A stretch of 60,000 bases of DNA, taken from positions 13,193,675 to 13,253,674 of the forward strand of contig NC_087076.1 of the NCBI RefSeq assembly GCF_026151205.1, read 5' to 3'. A program made the translations under genes and the position numbers. This document shows positions 21,837 through 31,282 of this stretch, one piece after another. The stretch's first letter is position 1, and each line of letters starts with the position of its first letter. Under the pieces are notes generated by a model. The model was not told where the DNA came from. It worked only from the letters and a program-made list of their open reading frames with translations, and did not search any database. Source of the stretch: Bolinopsis microptera (taxonomy: Eukaryota > Ctenophora > Tentaculata > Lobata > Bolinopsidae).

Positions 21837-22001
21837 GACTTCGGGAAAAACGTAAGAAACATCCTGAAAGGAAGGGAGTTTTCAGAGTTTTTGTAAGCAC
21901 ACTGAAAGAAGAGAAAGTGTCCGTGAAGATACCGGGCAGAAAGGGATATCCTGGTCTAGAATCAATACCACAAAACTTCCTCTATGATCAAAAACGGAAG
22001 G
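21837..22001 (+). CDS. Unidentified exon
   Basis: Acceptor CATCCCACAG precedes GLREKRKKHPERKGVFRVF, then STLKEEKVSVKIPGRKGYPG and SIPQNFLYDQKRK up to donor GTAACC (22002). The frame is open with plausible protein composition and correct splice signals at both ends. The domain is not recognised. It may belong to the same gene as the exons at 20.25, 20.8 and 23.0 kb. Confidence 0.4.
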
Positions 22002-22009
22002 TAACCTTA

Positions 22010-22995
22010 AATTAAGATTTCTTGCTATTAATTACTTTTGATTTATTGATGAAAAAAGAAGGATAGAAGGAATGGGTGCCAACTAGTGCAGATTAATTCC
22101 TACTCTCAGCTGTTTATCTGTGTTTTTAAAAGAAACTTACATATATCCAATGACAATATAATCGAAAACGGAGAGAAAGGTTGGCACATCAACATATTCA
22201 AGACTAACAGTACACAAACATTTACAGGTTCGAGATTTTATCAGTATCACATTATAGCATCAAACACCTGACACCATTAGGTGCCTACAATTTTTTAGAA
22301 AACTCTTCCAACAATTCAAAGTGCCGAAAGGAAACACCTGAATATCTTAATTTATTGGTATCATTAGTGACATACTGACATCAACATTTTATAAACTCTG
22401 ATATTGATAACAACTCTATTATGAAACGTCCAAATAATTTGACGTCTGTGAATATAATTTGTATCAATTCAAGACAATGAGTAACTGATAAAATATTTGA
22501 TACATTAACCATAAAAATTTGATATATTAACCATCATATTCACTCTAGACAAAACCAACTATTCTAACCCTGACCGCGACACTAACGACTTTGATTAAAC
22601 ATAAACTTTTTGAACAGTTGGGATTTCAAGACAATTCTCACCTTGTCAGGTGAGGCAATTTTTAGAACATTAATGCATATATTATGTAATTTTTGTGTAA
22701 CAATTAACAAGACTTTTTCCAGTAATGTCTTAGTATTAGCAAGTAGAGTTCATTGCTAGCTTATTAATTAGGAAGTACCGTTTGAAAGTGAAACCAACAT
22801 CGCAATTAGTACCAAAGAGTCCGACCATTCAGAGTTGCATGGAAACTCCTTGAACAATTCCATCCATAAATGGTCAGGGCGAACTTCTAGATACTGTCGT
22901 TATCAGATATTTAACTCGTGACACAGATAAGAGGTTTCTGCTGTATCTAGGGGTTCGTTGACATATTACTTACAATCACTTTTTTAACAATTTTT
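22010..22995. other. No gene; diverged intron-like repeat
   Basis: Part of 22345-22500 resembles the intron before the LYFP exon in repeat copies B and C (TTTATTGGTATCAT, ATCAACATTTTAT, AACTCTG). Otherwise featureless. Confidence 0.45.
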
Positions 22996-22998
22996 AGG

Positions 22999-23220
22999 AA
23001 CCCTGTCTTGCCAAACATGACGTTTGTGCGTATAGAGGATAATTTCACCGAAAATCACGCAAGGGTTTTGGCAAACATGACGTTTGTGCGTATAGAGGAT
23101 AATTTCACCGAAAATCACGCAAGGGTTTTGGCAAACCTTTTAAAAGCGAAGGAAGCGGAAGCGCCAAAATGTTTGGTGTTCAACTATTCCTCATTGATAA
23201 AAGACATGATATCGGAGGTC
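22999..23220 (+). CDS. Exon with in-frame 60-bp tandem duplication
   Basis: After an ATTTTTAG acceptor the frame reads NPVLPNMTFVRIEDNFTE and NHARVLAN. Then 20 residues (MTFVRIEDNF...) are repeated exactly, followed by LLKAKEAEAPKCLVFNYSS and a donor-like GAG|GTCAGT at 23220. The 60-bp unit (about 23009-23068 and 23069-23128) is essentially identical in both copies, so the duplication is recent or homogenised. As it keeps the frame, it would add 20 residues. The family is not recognised. Confidence 0.45.
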
Positions 23221-23291
23221 AGTTCATAATTATTTAAATATATGTATTATATAGTATATATGTATTATATAGTATATATAGTATATACAAC

Positions 23292-23344
23292 CTTAAGGCG
23301 AAGAGGAAAAATTTGTATTTCCCTAAAGATGACAAGTCTGTACA
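23292..23344 (+). CDS. Diverged 'LYFP' exon
   Basis: The frame reads AKRKNLYFPKDDKSVQQ and ends at a donor-like CAG|GTTTTA. It aligns with DEEEKLYFPTEGETVEQ of the 13.6-kb exon. Its position after the 23.0-kb exon suggests that both belong to one gene family. Confidence 0.35.
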
Positions 23345-23598
23345 ACAGGTTTTAACTATTATATCGACTCATCGTGGACACCCACAACACAAATGTGTTG
23401 TAATACATTTATTTAATAACTGGGCCATAATGTAATTAATTGAAACATATCTTATGTCCATAATGATTGTATAATCAAGAACAAAATATTCAGTTTGGCT
23501 ACTGATGAATCGTAAAGAAAAGACATCACAGACACAAAAACGTCAAGCAGTTATGTTAATACGTACTCAAATGTTCTGGGCACTGAATCTGGACAATA

Positions 23599-23871
23599 AT
23601 GGCCCACACTCATCGTGATGTGGCCATATTTTTTATTAAGGGAGAAGCATGGAAAGCAGTGTCTAATGACGGCCACGGGAAACCTCTTAGTCACTGCAAG
23701 AAATATTCTAAGAAGGCTGAGGCCTTTTCGAATTATTCTCTTGAATATTCAGAACGTAAATGGATTGTAATCGACCTGCAATCGACCTGTAATCGACCTG
23801 TAATCGACCCTGTCATAGGGACAGGGTCAACCATAGACCCTGACTGTAAATTATTTTGTCCACCCAATTAA
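23599..23871 (+). other. Short ORF, probably not a gene; 11-bp tandem repeat
   Basis: A 90-codon frame exists but shows no domain. Its second half is driven by the tandem TGTAATCGACC (about four units, 23764-23808), followed by the hairpin GACCCTGTCATAGGGACAGG. Confidence 0.3.
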
Positions 23872-24084
23872 ATTAAACGTATTAACGTATTTTCATTCGT
23901 TATCAAAGCTAACACAAAGGAGAAGCATTTCCTGGGTGTTTAAATAATTTGTATTGATATTGATAGATTTTACTGTAAACAACAGAAACCTTTGTTTTAC
24001 TATCAAGCTTTTATTCATTACTAATATTTAACCTGATTATAATGATAAACAAGTTAATTATGTTATGCCATGTTTAGCCATGCC

Positions 24085-24212
24085 AGAAAGAAGTCCTAGC
24101 TCAAGAAAAAGAAGAAGAGCCATTAAATTGGATGATTCCATCAAACCGAAATGGGCTCTTATCAGATTTAAAGATCTGCCCCAAGAACCCGCAGAGATTC
24201 TCCCTGTCGACA
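24085..24212 (+). CDS. Basic exon with W-[ASL]-RFKD motif (BEN-like context possible)
   Basis: The frame reads ERSPSSRKRRRAIKLDD (basic, nuclear-signal-like), then KPKWALIRFKDLPQEPAEIL and PVDRL, up to donor GTAAGA after TTA (24212). The 'KWALIRFKD...ILPV' layout resembles short chromatin-associated modules seen N-terminal to BEN domains, but this is a weak resemblance. The last part and the intron start are duplicated at 25187-25310. Confidence 0.35.
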
Positions 24213-24294
24213 GATTAGTAAGAGTAATATCATATTGTAACATTTTAATTACGACTGCTACAATGGGATTCAATTTCAATAATAGATGGACTTA

Positions 24295-24530
24295 AATTTT
24301 AATGATTTGTAAATTCGTCTGTAACATACATCAACATAGATACACAAACGTTTACCTATTCGTATCGAATATTAACATGCTGAATATTTCAAAGGAATAG
24401 GCACCACAGCAGGAGCAGCAGGAATACATGAACAGAACTTTCATGAACTTCACGGCATGTCTAACCACAACAACAGCAATTCATGAACAGAACGTTGATG
24501 CATTTCATGGGAACTATTTTTTTTATTTTA
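24295..24530 (+). repeat. Intron-exon repeat, partner of 27360-27610
   Basis: TTTGTAAATTCGTCTGTAACAT, AATATTAACATGCTGAATATTTCA and ATTTCATGGGAACTAT are shared in the same order with 27360-27610, where the second part is an open Gln/Trp-rich exon. Here the exon part is disrupted. Confidence 0.7.
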
Positions 24531-25082
24531 CTGGAAAATTCAATTAATCATTGAAAAAAACCTTAAAAATGACTCTCAAAAATGCCGGCGACCCTGTATA
24601 TGTATACCTGTTGCCATTTTACTGACACCGATTTCCACAAAAACTGTGAGAAATTACAGTTGAAACTGTGAGAGATATACAGTTGAAAATAAACTTATGT
24701 CAAATTACATAATAATAAGCAAAATAAATAAATATTTTGACAGCTAAGAAATGTCACAAATAATCAACATTACGTACGGCCACGGGGGCACTGGCACTCC
24801 TAATAAGCATTCCTGGTAAGCTGTCTATTTTGTAAAGAGCACTTCCATATTGATTATTTTCTTTATAATTGTTGCATCTTTTTGTCCAATTTACTATCAA
24901 GGAGACAAATATTCCAAGGAAGAAAAACTTTCAAAAAAGGAAAAATTCCAAGAAATGTTATAAGTATAAGACATTTTGTTAAAAATAGTTTGTTTTTTCC
25001 CTTTAAAAAAAATTCAAAGCTATGCTTCGTAATAGTAATGATTGTTTAATATCGAGATGAACTTTTAATGTAATATTTTCAG

Positions 25083-25126
25083 CTGTGGAAAAACTGGGCA
25101 TATTGCTAGAACTTGCAGGGAAGAAG
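25083..25126 (+). CDS. CCHC zinc-knuckle half exon, copy 3
   Basis: The exon is bounded by ATTTTCAG and donor GTAACT and reads CGKTGHIARTCREE, which contains C-x4-H-x4-C, the intact second half of a CCHC zinc knuckle. The first Cys would come from an upstream exon that I could not place. It is flanked by the duplicated KWALIRFKD-type segment (25187-25310), so a gene with a basic N-terminus, a knuckle and a Gln-rich end may have been duplicated here. Confidence 0.5.
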
Positions 25127-25186
25127 GTAACTTATGTTTAATGCATTCAATATTCCTGGTATGGAGATATAATCGATTGTTAAAAT

Positions 25187-25315
25187 TCTGAGAACCCGCA
25201 GAGATTCTCCCTGTCGACAGATTAGTAAGAGTAATATCAGATTGTAACATTTTAATTACGACTGCTATAATCGATGGGATTCAATTTCAATACTAGATGG
25301 ACTTAAATTTTAATT
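25187..25315 (+). repeat. Duplicate of 24188-24300
   Basis: GAACCCGCAGAGATTCTCCC, then GACAGATTAGTAAGAGTAAT, then TGGACTTAAATTTTAAT, nearly identical to the end of the 24.1-kb exon and its intron. The duplicate starts without the KWALIRF part. Confidence 0.8.
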
Positions 25316-25513
25316 ATTTCAATTTTTCGTTACACTGGAACCAATGAGAAAGCAGCCTGCTGCAGTGTAGGGGACACCTACTTTGTAACATATGAAAAGA
25401 AGAAAGAGACTTATGATCCCTTTTGAAAAATATATATAATATACCAAGACAACAACATGTAAAAGTCTGTTTCACAATTTCATTCAATCACTCACCACTA
25501 TGTTATTTAGCTA

Positions 25514-25571
25514 TGGGAAAGAACGAGGAAAAACTGGATCAAAGAAAACAATACTGAGAAAATGCAGAAGG
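25514..25571 (+). CDS. Short exon, paralogue of 27290-27330
   Basis: After TTATTTAG the frame reads YGKERGKTGSKKTILRKCRR to a donor-like GGTAAT. GSKKTILRKCRR aligns with GSRRTFLRRTRRS at 27295-27335. The large TA-flanked element is inserted about 40 bases downstream. Confidence 0.35.
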
Positions 25572-25611
25572 GTAATTTTTTATTTGAAAAATTAGTCTGT
25601 AACATATATGG

Positions 25612-27079
25612 TACGGGTATCGGCCTTACAAAATGACACGAAAAAGGAGATGGCTCTGAAATGCACAAAAATGAGTTTTGTTCATGTTTTATTATCCAGA
25701 TAGGTAGTTCAACAGGTATATTTTTCTTCCCGGGGGTTGATTTGATTGAAAACCCGTAAATTTTGCGATAAAAATTGTCATCTTTGAAATCTTCCAAAAA
25801 AACATGCCTTACAAAATGACAATTTCGTCACGGCTGTCATTTTTTAACAGCAGCCTATAGAAATTTGATTTCACCTAGGACAGTTAGATAAATATAATAG
25901 ATTGAAGATTAGAATAGCTTTTACAGGAAAAAGGATGATTAAAAAATGTTGGGCAATTTCGCGTGAGATAGTGCCTTACAAAATGACAACCCAAAACGGC
26001 ATCACTTCAAATCCGATTTGGGAAAAAGTTTCATTATTCTTTCACGTGTCTTACTGTTAGATATATATGTTGTTTATATTATACCAGTTCTGTTTTTACC
26101 AAAATATATTTAAAAAGGAACATTTTTTATACTTTGAAAAAATTTAAAAAATGTCATTTTGTAAGGCGTAAAAATCATTTTTTGTTTTCATACTTGAACA
26201 CAGTATTTGGTTATATTTGATATTTTCTATGACTGGATAGATCACTTTTCAGTGTTTAGTTAACGTTTGACATGTTTTAGGAGTTGTTATTACTCTCTGC
26301 TTTCACAAAATAGAAGCTTTATTTCGTTGAGTTTTGAAATCAGAGTTTGAAATCAAAGAGTTTGAAATCAAAGTTTTGATATCAGAACTGCACTTTTTTA
26401 ATGCTACTTGATTGTTAACTGTCAGATTATGATTATTTTTAACTCCTTCTTGTATTGACTGTCTCTGATCCATTTAAGATGATGAAAATAATTCAATCTG
26501 AAACATTGTCATTTTGTAAGGCTTTTCGGTGTCATTTTGTGAGGCATTTTGATCAAAATTGATGATCAAACAAACACATTTAGGCTCATCATGAGCTTAC
26601 TTGGTTTAAGAATACCAATAATTAGGCAAGGGGCATCCAATATAAATATGCCATCTTTGTATCATAAAATAAAACTGTCATTTTGTGAGGCATAACACTG
26701 TCATTTTGTGAGGCTAGGTCATTTTTTTTGTCATTTCTTCTACCAAAGTCACTAAATCAGTTTTTTTATTTGACCAGAGTAGTCTTTGATTGACATAAGT
26801 CATGGTAGTACCTGGTTTTCTGGGGTTAAATTCAAAACTTAGGTCTCCATTCTGGGTAACAGTTAGGCGGGGCAATGACTGAACAGCAAAAACGTCCATA
26901 TTTATGTAAGAAATATAGATTCTATGTCATTATCATTCCTTGGGAAGTGTTAATTAATGCTTTTTCTTTCATACAGTAAAAGGAATAGGGTTCAATGTAT
27001 AGGGAACCTAAGCTACAGCATGGTCTATGTGGGCTGTCATTTTGTGAGGCCTGTCATTTTGTAAGGCCGATACCCGTAG
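25612..27079. mobile_element. TA-flanked DNA element with ten 15-bp motifs
   Basis: The termini are perfect inverted repeats of 24 bases beginning CGGGTATCGGCCTTAC, with TA on each side (25612-25613, 27077-27078). A TA duplication is typical of the Tc1/mariner-IS630 group. The motif GCCTTACAAAATGAC (or GCCTCACAAAATGAC) occurs at 25623, 25806 and 25973. In opposite orientation it occurs at 26153, 26508, 26531, 26677, 26700, 27036 and 27053, so every copy in the left third points one way and every copy in the rest points the other. Such subterminal arrays usually bind transposase. A minus-strand frame at 26714-26899 (MDVFAVQSLPRLTVTQNGD) lies inside, but no DDE domain was seen, so the element is probably non-autonomous. 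Confidence 0.85.
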
Positions 27080-27110
27080 AAAGAAAACTTCATTTGTTTG
27101 TTATTTAGCT

Positions 27111-27340
27111 ATGACTAACCACCTCTCCCAAGGAAAAGCATCTGTGAACAGCAGACCTTATCTGTCATCCGTGGCAGTATTAGAATTCAGACAGGGTGAC
27201 ACGGCTATGTACTATAAGTCATCTCATGATGAATATGAACCATTTAGAAAAGCAGACTTCTTGAAACTTAATAATAATAGGGCTGAGAGAGCTAGAGGTT
27301 CGAGAAGAACATTCTTGAGGAGGACACGAAGGTCAATGCC
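27111..27340 (+). CDS. Unidentified basic exon
   Basis: After TTATTTAG the frame from 27111 reads NSRPYLSSVAVLEFRQGD, then AMYYKSSHDEYEPFRKADFL and RARGSRRTFLRRTRRS. It ends near an AGG|GTCAAT donor-like site. Aromatic and basic residues suggest a genuine exon of a nucleic-acid-associated protein. It is followed within 110 bases by the Gln/Trp-rich exon. Confidence 0.35.
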
Positions 27341-27448
27341 AATATTATTCACACTTTTTTATTTGTAAATTCGTCTGTAACATATATCAACATAGATACA
27401 CTAACGTTTACCTGTTTGTATCAAATATTAACATGCTGAATATTTCAG

Positions 27449-27679
27449 AGGAGGTGCGAAAATAGGTACCGTGCACAGGAAGCTCACACTGAGTTTCTTA
27501 ACAGAACTTTCATGCATTTCACTGCATGTTTAACCACATGGATGGGACAGTGGGTGGGACAGCAGCAAATCATAAACGCATCATTGATGCATTTCATGGG
27601 AACTATGACAACATGGATGCTGCAATGGATAAGGCAACAACAGCTCAGCAGTAAACTTGTATCTTTTTCTCAATCTTAA
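27449..27679 (+). CDS. Gln/Trp/Met-rich terminal exon
   Basis: After acceptor TATTTCAG the frame reads CENRYRAQEAHTEFLNRTF, then TTWMGQWVGQQQIIN and MTTWMLQWIRQQQLSS, with a stop at 27677-27679. Two TTWM-x-QW repeats stand out. The segment is amphipathic and resembles the C-terminal oligomerisation helix found after Myb/SANT-like domains in transposon-derived proteins, but that domain itself is not visible here. A decayed paralogue lies at 24395-24530. Confidence 0.45.
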   Translation, partial: RRCENRYRAQEAHTEFLNRTFMHFTACLTTWMGQWVGQQQIINASLMHFMGTMTTWMLQWIRQQQLSSKLVSFSQS

Positions 27680-28108
27680 TCTAATATTTGACGTGATGAT
27701 ACCCTGCCTGCACTCACAGCCTCCCACAAAGCTGTCGTGCTATTTTTCTAATGTCATAGCTCATGTTTACTTATAATTTACATGAATATGAGTAATTGGT
27801 GTTTCAGAGTACTGCATTAAATTATTGATAGAGAAAGGAAGAAGGAAAGTTTTAAAAGATTGAAAGATATATTTTAATATCAAGATGATTTAATAGTTTT
27901 AATAGTTTTGTTTTATTAAGCGTGACAAAGTAAACGATGTTTTCGTCCAACTTAAAGTTTCATGTGGATGTGTGAGCAACAATCTTCAGGGACACCAGAC
28001 GCTTATAGAAAGCTCCTATTTATTAGTTCAGCACTTTGCTGAAAGGAGAAACAAACACGCTTGTTTAATGATACTTAAACCTCGCCGACTTGGGTAATTT
28101 GTTAACAG

Positions 28109-28275
28109 AGACGGTGGCATTCAATAGGCGTATCACCACAACAGGTTTGCCACCAACTCTGTTGCCAAATTGCCCAAGTCCACCACCAGCACCATCATTA
28201 CCTCAAACTGCAGTTGTCACAACTGCAGGTGTGACACCCTCACTATTCCCACCGGTGTCACCACCCCCATATTGT
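28109..28275 (+). CDS. Pro-rich exon
   Basis: Acceptor TGTTAACAG precedes ETVAFNRRITTTGLPPTL, then NCPSPPPAPSLPQTAVVTTA and SLFPPVSPPPY, up to a GTGTAA donor-like site. The low-complexity Pro/Thr linker is compatible with a transcriptional or structural linker region. It lies between the Gln-rich exon and the TatD exon on the same strand. Confidence 0.35.
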
Positions 28276-28383
28276 GTAATAATGTTTGGATTTTGTTTAA
28301 TCGACATTTGTGTACACACACACTGAGGACGGAATCTGTTCCTTTTACACGTTCACATGAACATTTTTCCTGCGGGAGACATT

Positions 28384-28532
28384 AGTATAGCGGCATTATA
28401 GCGGCATTAGTATAGTGACATTAGTAATTAGTATAGCGGCATTATAGCGGCATTAGTATAGTGACATTAGTAATTAGTATAGCGGCATTATAGCGGCATT
28501 AGTATAGTGACATTAGTAATTAGTATAGCGGC
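28384..28532. repeat. 46-bp minisatellite, just over three units
   Basis: The unit AGTATAGCGGCATTATAGCG... repeats exactly every 46 bases (starts 28384, 28430, 28476, 28522). Inside each unit TATAGCGGCATTA is itself doubled. Confidence 0.95.
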
Positions 28533-28539
28533 TACTACT

Positions 28540-29100
28540 ATACTTTATTCAAGAATTAATTTTTTGTCCAGGATCGATGATCATTGCTCTGGAGACAAAC
28601 CATGGTATCAACTTATACAACTTTGAGTAGAATGATCTGTAACTTAATTGCACTTCTACAGGATTACTCGAATGTACAGGTTGGGTTGGTGGGAAACTGA
28701 AGCACTCATCTATGGAAAACAAAATGTCAATGTGGAACTTCGAATAAGAAGAAAAATCTGGTGGGAGAAACTCAAAAACTGGCACTGAGGAAGTAATGAG
28801 CGGTGGAAAGTGCTAGTTTTGTACCAAAGCAGTGGTATGCACTATGCAGTGTTATCTGCGCTTGCAAAGACTTGCTCCTATAGATCACTGACTAGTTCTA
28901 ATGCAAAGGAGCACTTAAGGAGTTCACTTCTAAATATAACGCTTAACAGTGAGCTTAGCGTTATATTTATTAATAATTGAATTTAATTTATGGGCTTAAC
29001 GACCCGGAAAGCTAAAGGTATCTTCTGACTTTTTTCTGATGTCAGTTCAGTATTAATCTAAAGATCAAATTAACGTATCATAAATAAATACACTACTGTT
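28540..29100. other. No supported gene
   Basis: A minus-strand frame (28549-28785) reads KFHIDILFSIDECFSFPP and has protein-like composition, but no domain or splice signals could be assigned. Confidence 0.4.
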
Positions 29101-29104
29101 GCAG

Positions 29105-29219
29105 GTTTGGTAACGTTCAATTCAGCTACTAATGTTACCGATGTCGCCCGAAAAGTGCCATTAGAAAGGCTGCTTATAGAAACAGACGCACCCTATATGC
29201 GAACTCGAATTCTTCAAAT
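29105..29219 (+). CDS. TatD-family DNase exon
   Basis: Acceptor CTGTTGCAG precedes LVTFNSATNVTDVARKV and PLERLLIETDAPYMRTR, up to a donor-like ATA|GTTTGT. 'VPLERLLIETDAPY' is the C-terminal signature of TatD metal-dependent DNases (TATDN type), and the Asp of ETDAPY is a metal ligand in the family. TatD enzymes are TIM-barrel 3'-exonucleases. Only this one exon is recognisable: the N-terminal HxH exon and the other exons are not visible nearby, so this may be a relic or part of a gene with long introns. Without splicing the frame stops at 29248. Confidence 0.65.
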
Positions 29220-29583
29220 AGTTTGTCATATACTAAATCCTTCTTGTTGACCAGAGCGTGTCATAAACCTTAATAGACCCAACTCAGGAACATGTAATGA
29301 TAATTAACTGTTATGATTATACCAGAATTAATAACATCCAGCACTGTACTACCTGGATCAGAGCATTATCTCTTTAGTTTAATTAGTTAATTAGTGAAAG
29401 TGTGCAAGAGTATTTTATAAATAGGATTATATAACATAACAATAGTATTTGCTGTAATTGTAATATTTTATGAACTACAGATGAGAAAAGATATTGAGAG
29501 AAGGTTAAGACAGGTATGGCATATACTGCAATTTCTAGACTTACGTCTCTTTCCGGTCTACATTTCATTTCGTTTGATCATAG

Positions 29584-29751
29584 GCAGATTCGGACGTCAA
29601 AGAAAGAACACCAAGTCCAATAGATTCATGGAGTATTTGGAGGGAATTTCAAGGCAATCATCAAAAGAATAATCTTTTCAAAGAATATTTTGGGCAACCC
29701 TTCGACCCTATTCAAAGCAACCCTTCGACAGCAAAGACTACTCCAAGCTAA
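29584..29751 (+). CDS. Possible terminal exon
   Basis: After TGATCATAG the frame reads ADSDVKERTPSPIDSWSIWR, then EFQGNHQKNNLFKEYFGQPF, and stops at 29749-29751 after AKTTPS. Ser/Pro-rich, then aromatic: plausible protein. It follows the TatD exon by 365 bases, but no link is proved. Confidence 0.3.
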   Translation, partial: ADSDVKERTPSPIDSWSIWREFQGNHQKNNLFKEYFGQPFDPIQSNPSTAKTTPS

Positions 29752-30570
29752 GTTAGACGAAGATGCTTATTTGATAGTTGCAAAGCCTCGGCCCTCGGAC
29801 AATACACTATATATATAGACTATTGAAACAGGCATTAATGGCCAGTTTCAACAGCAATTGAAAGAAACCCCAGCTGCTAGCAACTTGCGTAGTTAAAATT
29901 ATATTGATAAGGCGTGGTAAAATAGACAAATTTATTTATTATTTTGATATTTTCCATCAGTTATTACATTTTTGCTTTGCCCACTCTTTTACATAAACTT
30001 CGGCTGCCGGGGTCGGAGAAATACTAGAGCACACCTTTTTGCTCAACACTGGGCGCTCCGGAAGTAAAGGTTACTCCTGTAGAAAGATGCAAATTCATTC
30101 AGCCAAGCACGGAAACAGTGCAGCTCCCACAGTCAATGACTGTCATAATATTGGAAGAAAGTCACCTTTTCTGACGAGTGCTAAGTAAAGATAGGGTAAG
30201 ATACTTGGATTTGGAGCAAAAAGTCAGAAGGGTACAGCACAAATGACCACAACCACCACCACTGAAGAAGGCTTTGCGACCGCAAAGCTTCTGAGTAGAA
30301 GGCTTAGCGATCGCATAGAGGTACAGTTATTACTTATTTTAATTCATAAAGTACTGTTAAAAGGTATAAGTATCTCCGGCTACCTTTCTTCAGGATAGAG
30401 TTCGAAAATAAGATCAAATACGGATTGAATCAGTCGTTTGACAGTGAAAAGCCCGCGAAAAATATCTGCCCCGCACGTGCAACTGCGCGTTCCCAGGACA
30501 TGGGTACCGACGATATAAATGGCGATACTTGGCATTGACGCCAGCGCGTTACATTAAGTCAGGACCATAT
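29752..30570. other. No gene seen
   Basis: Contains GGCTTTGCGACCGCAAAGC at about 30271, a small perfect hairpin of the kind seen near 3' ends of some retroelements. Nothing else is supported. Confidence 0.4.
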
Positions 30571-31282
30571 AATGATTCCTCAAAATGGAGACATTTTCTC
30601 AATTTCAGATTTTGCCCAAAACAGCCTAAAACTGATCTATTTTACAAGTTATCAGTTCTAATATGACAGGAAAGTTTTTTGAACCGGTGAAAAAGGATGG
30701 TGAAGATAAAATATGCCAAAAATTTAAATTCTGAAATTCATCGAAAAACATCGTTGGGAACCGGAATTCCAAGATAAGAATAAATTTTAACTGTCCTAAT
30801 AGACCAGGGAAGGCATTTACAGTTGACACCCTGGTAGATCTGGAAGTATTTGGAGCCTTCAGGGGAAAAAATGGGCCGAAAAGGGGCATTTTCGGGTGTT
30901 TTCAAATTTGAGATTTCAAAGCCAGATTTTCGGCTTTTGTTGGCTGGGACATGCCCAAATTGGTGTGGGTGAGTTGCATAGAGGTAGTACAAGTGTGATC
31001 CGTTGCAGAAATCCGGGTTCCCAAGATTCAAAATGACTTGAAAAGATTTTGTAAAAAATTGGAGACATTTTGGAATCCATGGGAATTTTTTGGAGACATC
31101 CATATTTCGCCCCTAAAACGTCTCCAATGAGTTTGGTTGGCACCCTGGTTGATCTGGAAGTACGTTACCAGTTATTTGGGGCCTTCAGGGGGGAAAATGG
31201 GCCGAAAAATGGGCCGAAAAGGGGCATTTTCGGGTGTTTTCAAATTTGAGATTTCAAAGCCAGATTTTCGGCTTTAGTTGTG
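30571..31282. repeat. ~350-bp tandem-repeat family, array 1
   Basis: Begins ATGATTCCTCAAAATGGAGA and holds about two units, the first diverged (30590-30935), the second (30936-31282) nearly identical to 52287-52634. Landmarks are TTGGCTGGGACATGCCCAA, GAAATCCGGGTTCCCAAG, AACGTCTCCAATGAG, GGGGCCTTCAGGGG and AAAGCCAGATTTTCGGCTTT. The second array is circularly permuted relative to this one, as expected for fragments of a tandem array. Short overlapping frames within it are not genes. Confidence 0.85.

Noticed and set aside
28384-28532. Short regular repeats considered as a CRISPR-like array
   Set aside because: Units are contiguous 46-bp tandem copies without unique spacers, in eukaryotic DNA.
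30738-31143. Overlapping minus-strand ORFs of 75-121 codons
   Set aside because: They arise in all frames of the ~350-bp repeat and recur in array 2, with low-complexity composition. No protein constraint is visible.
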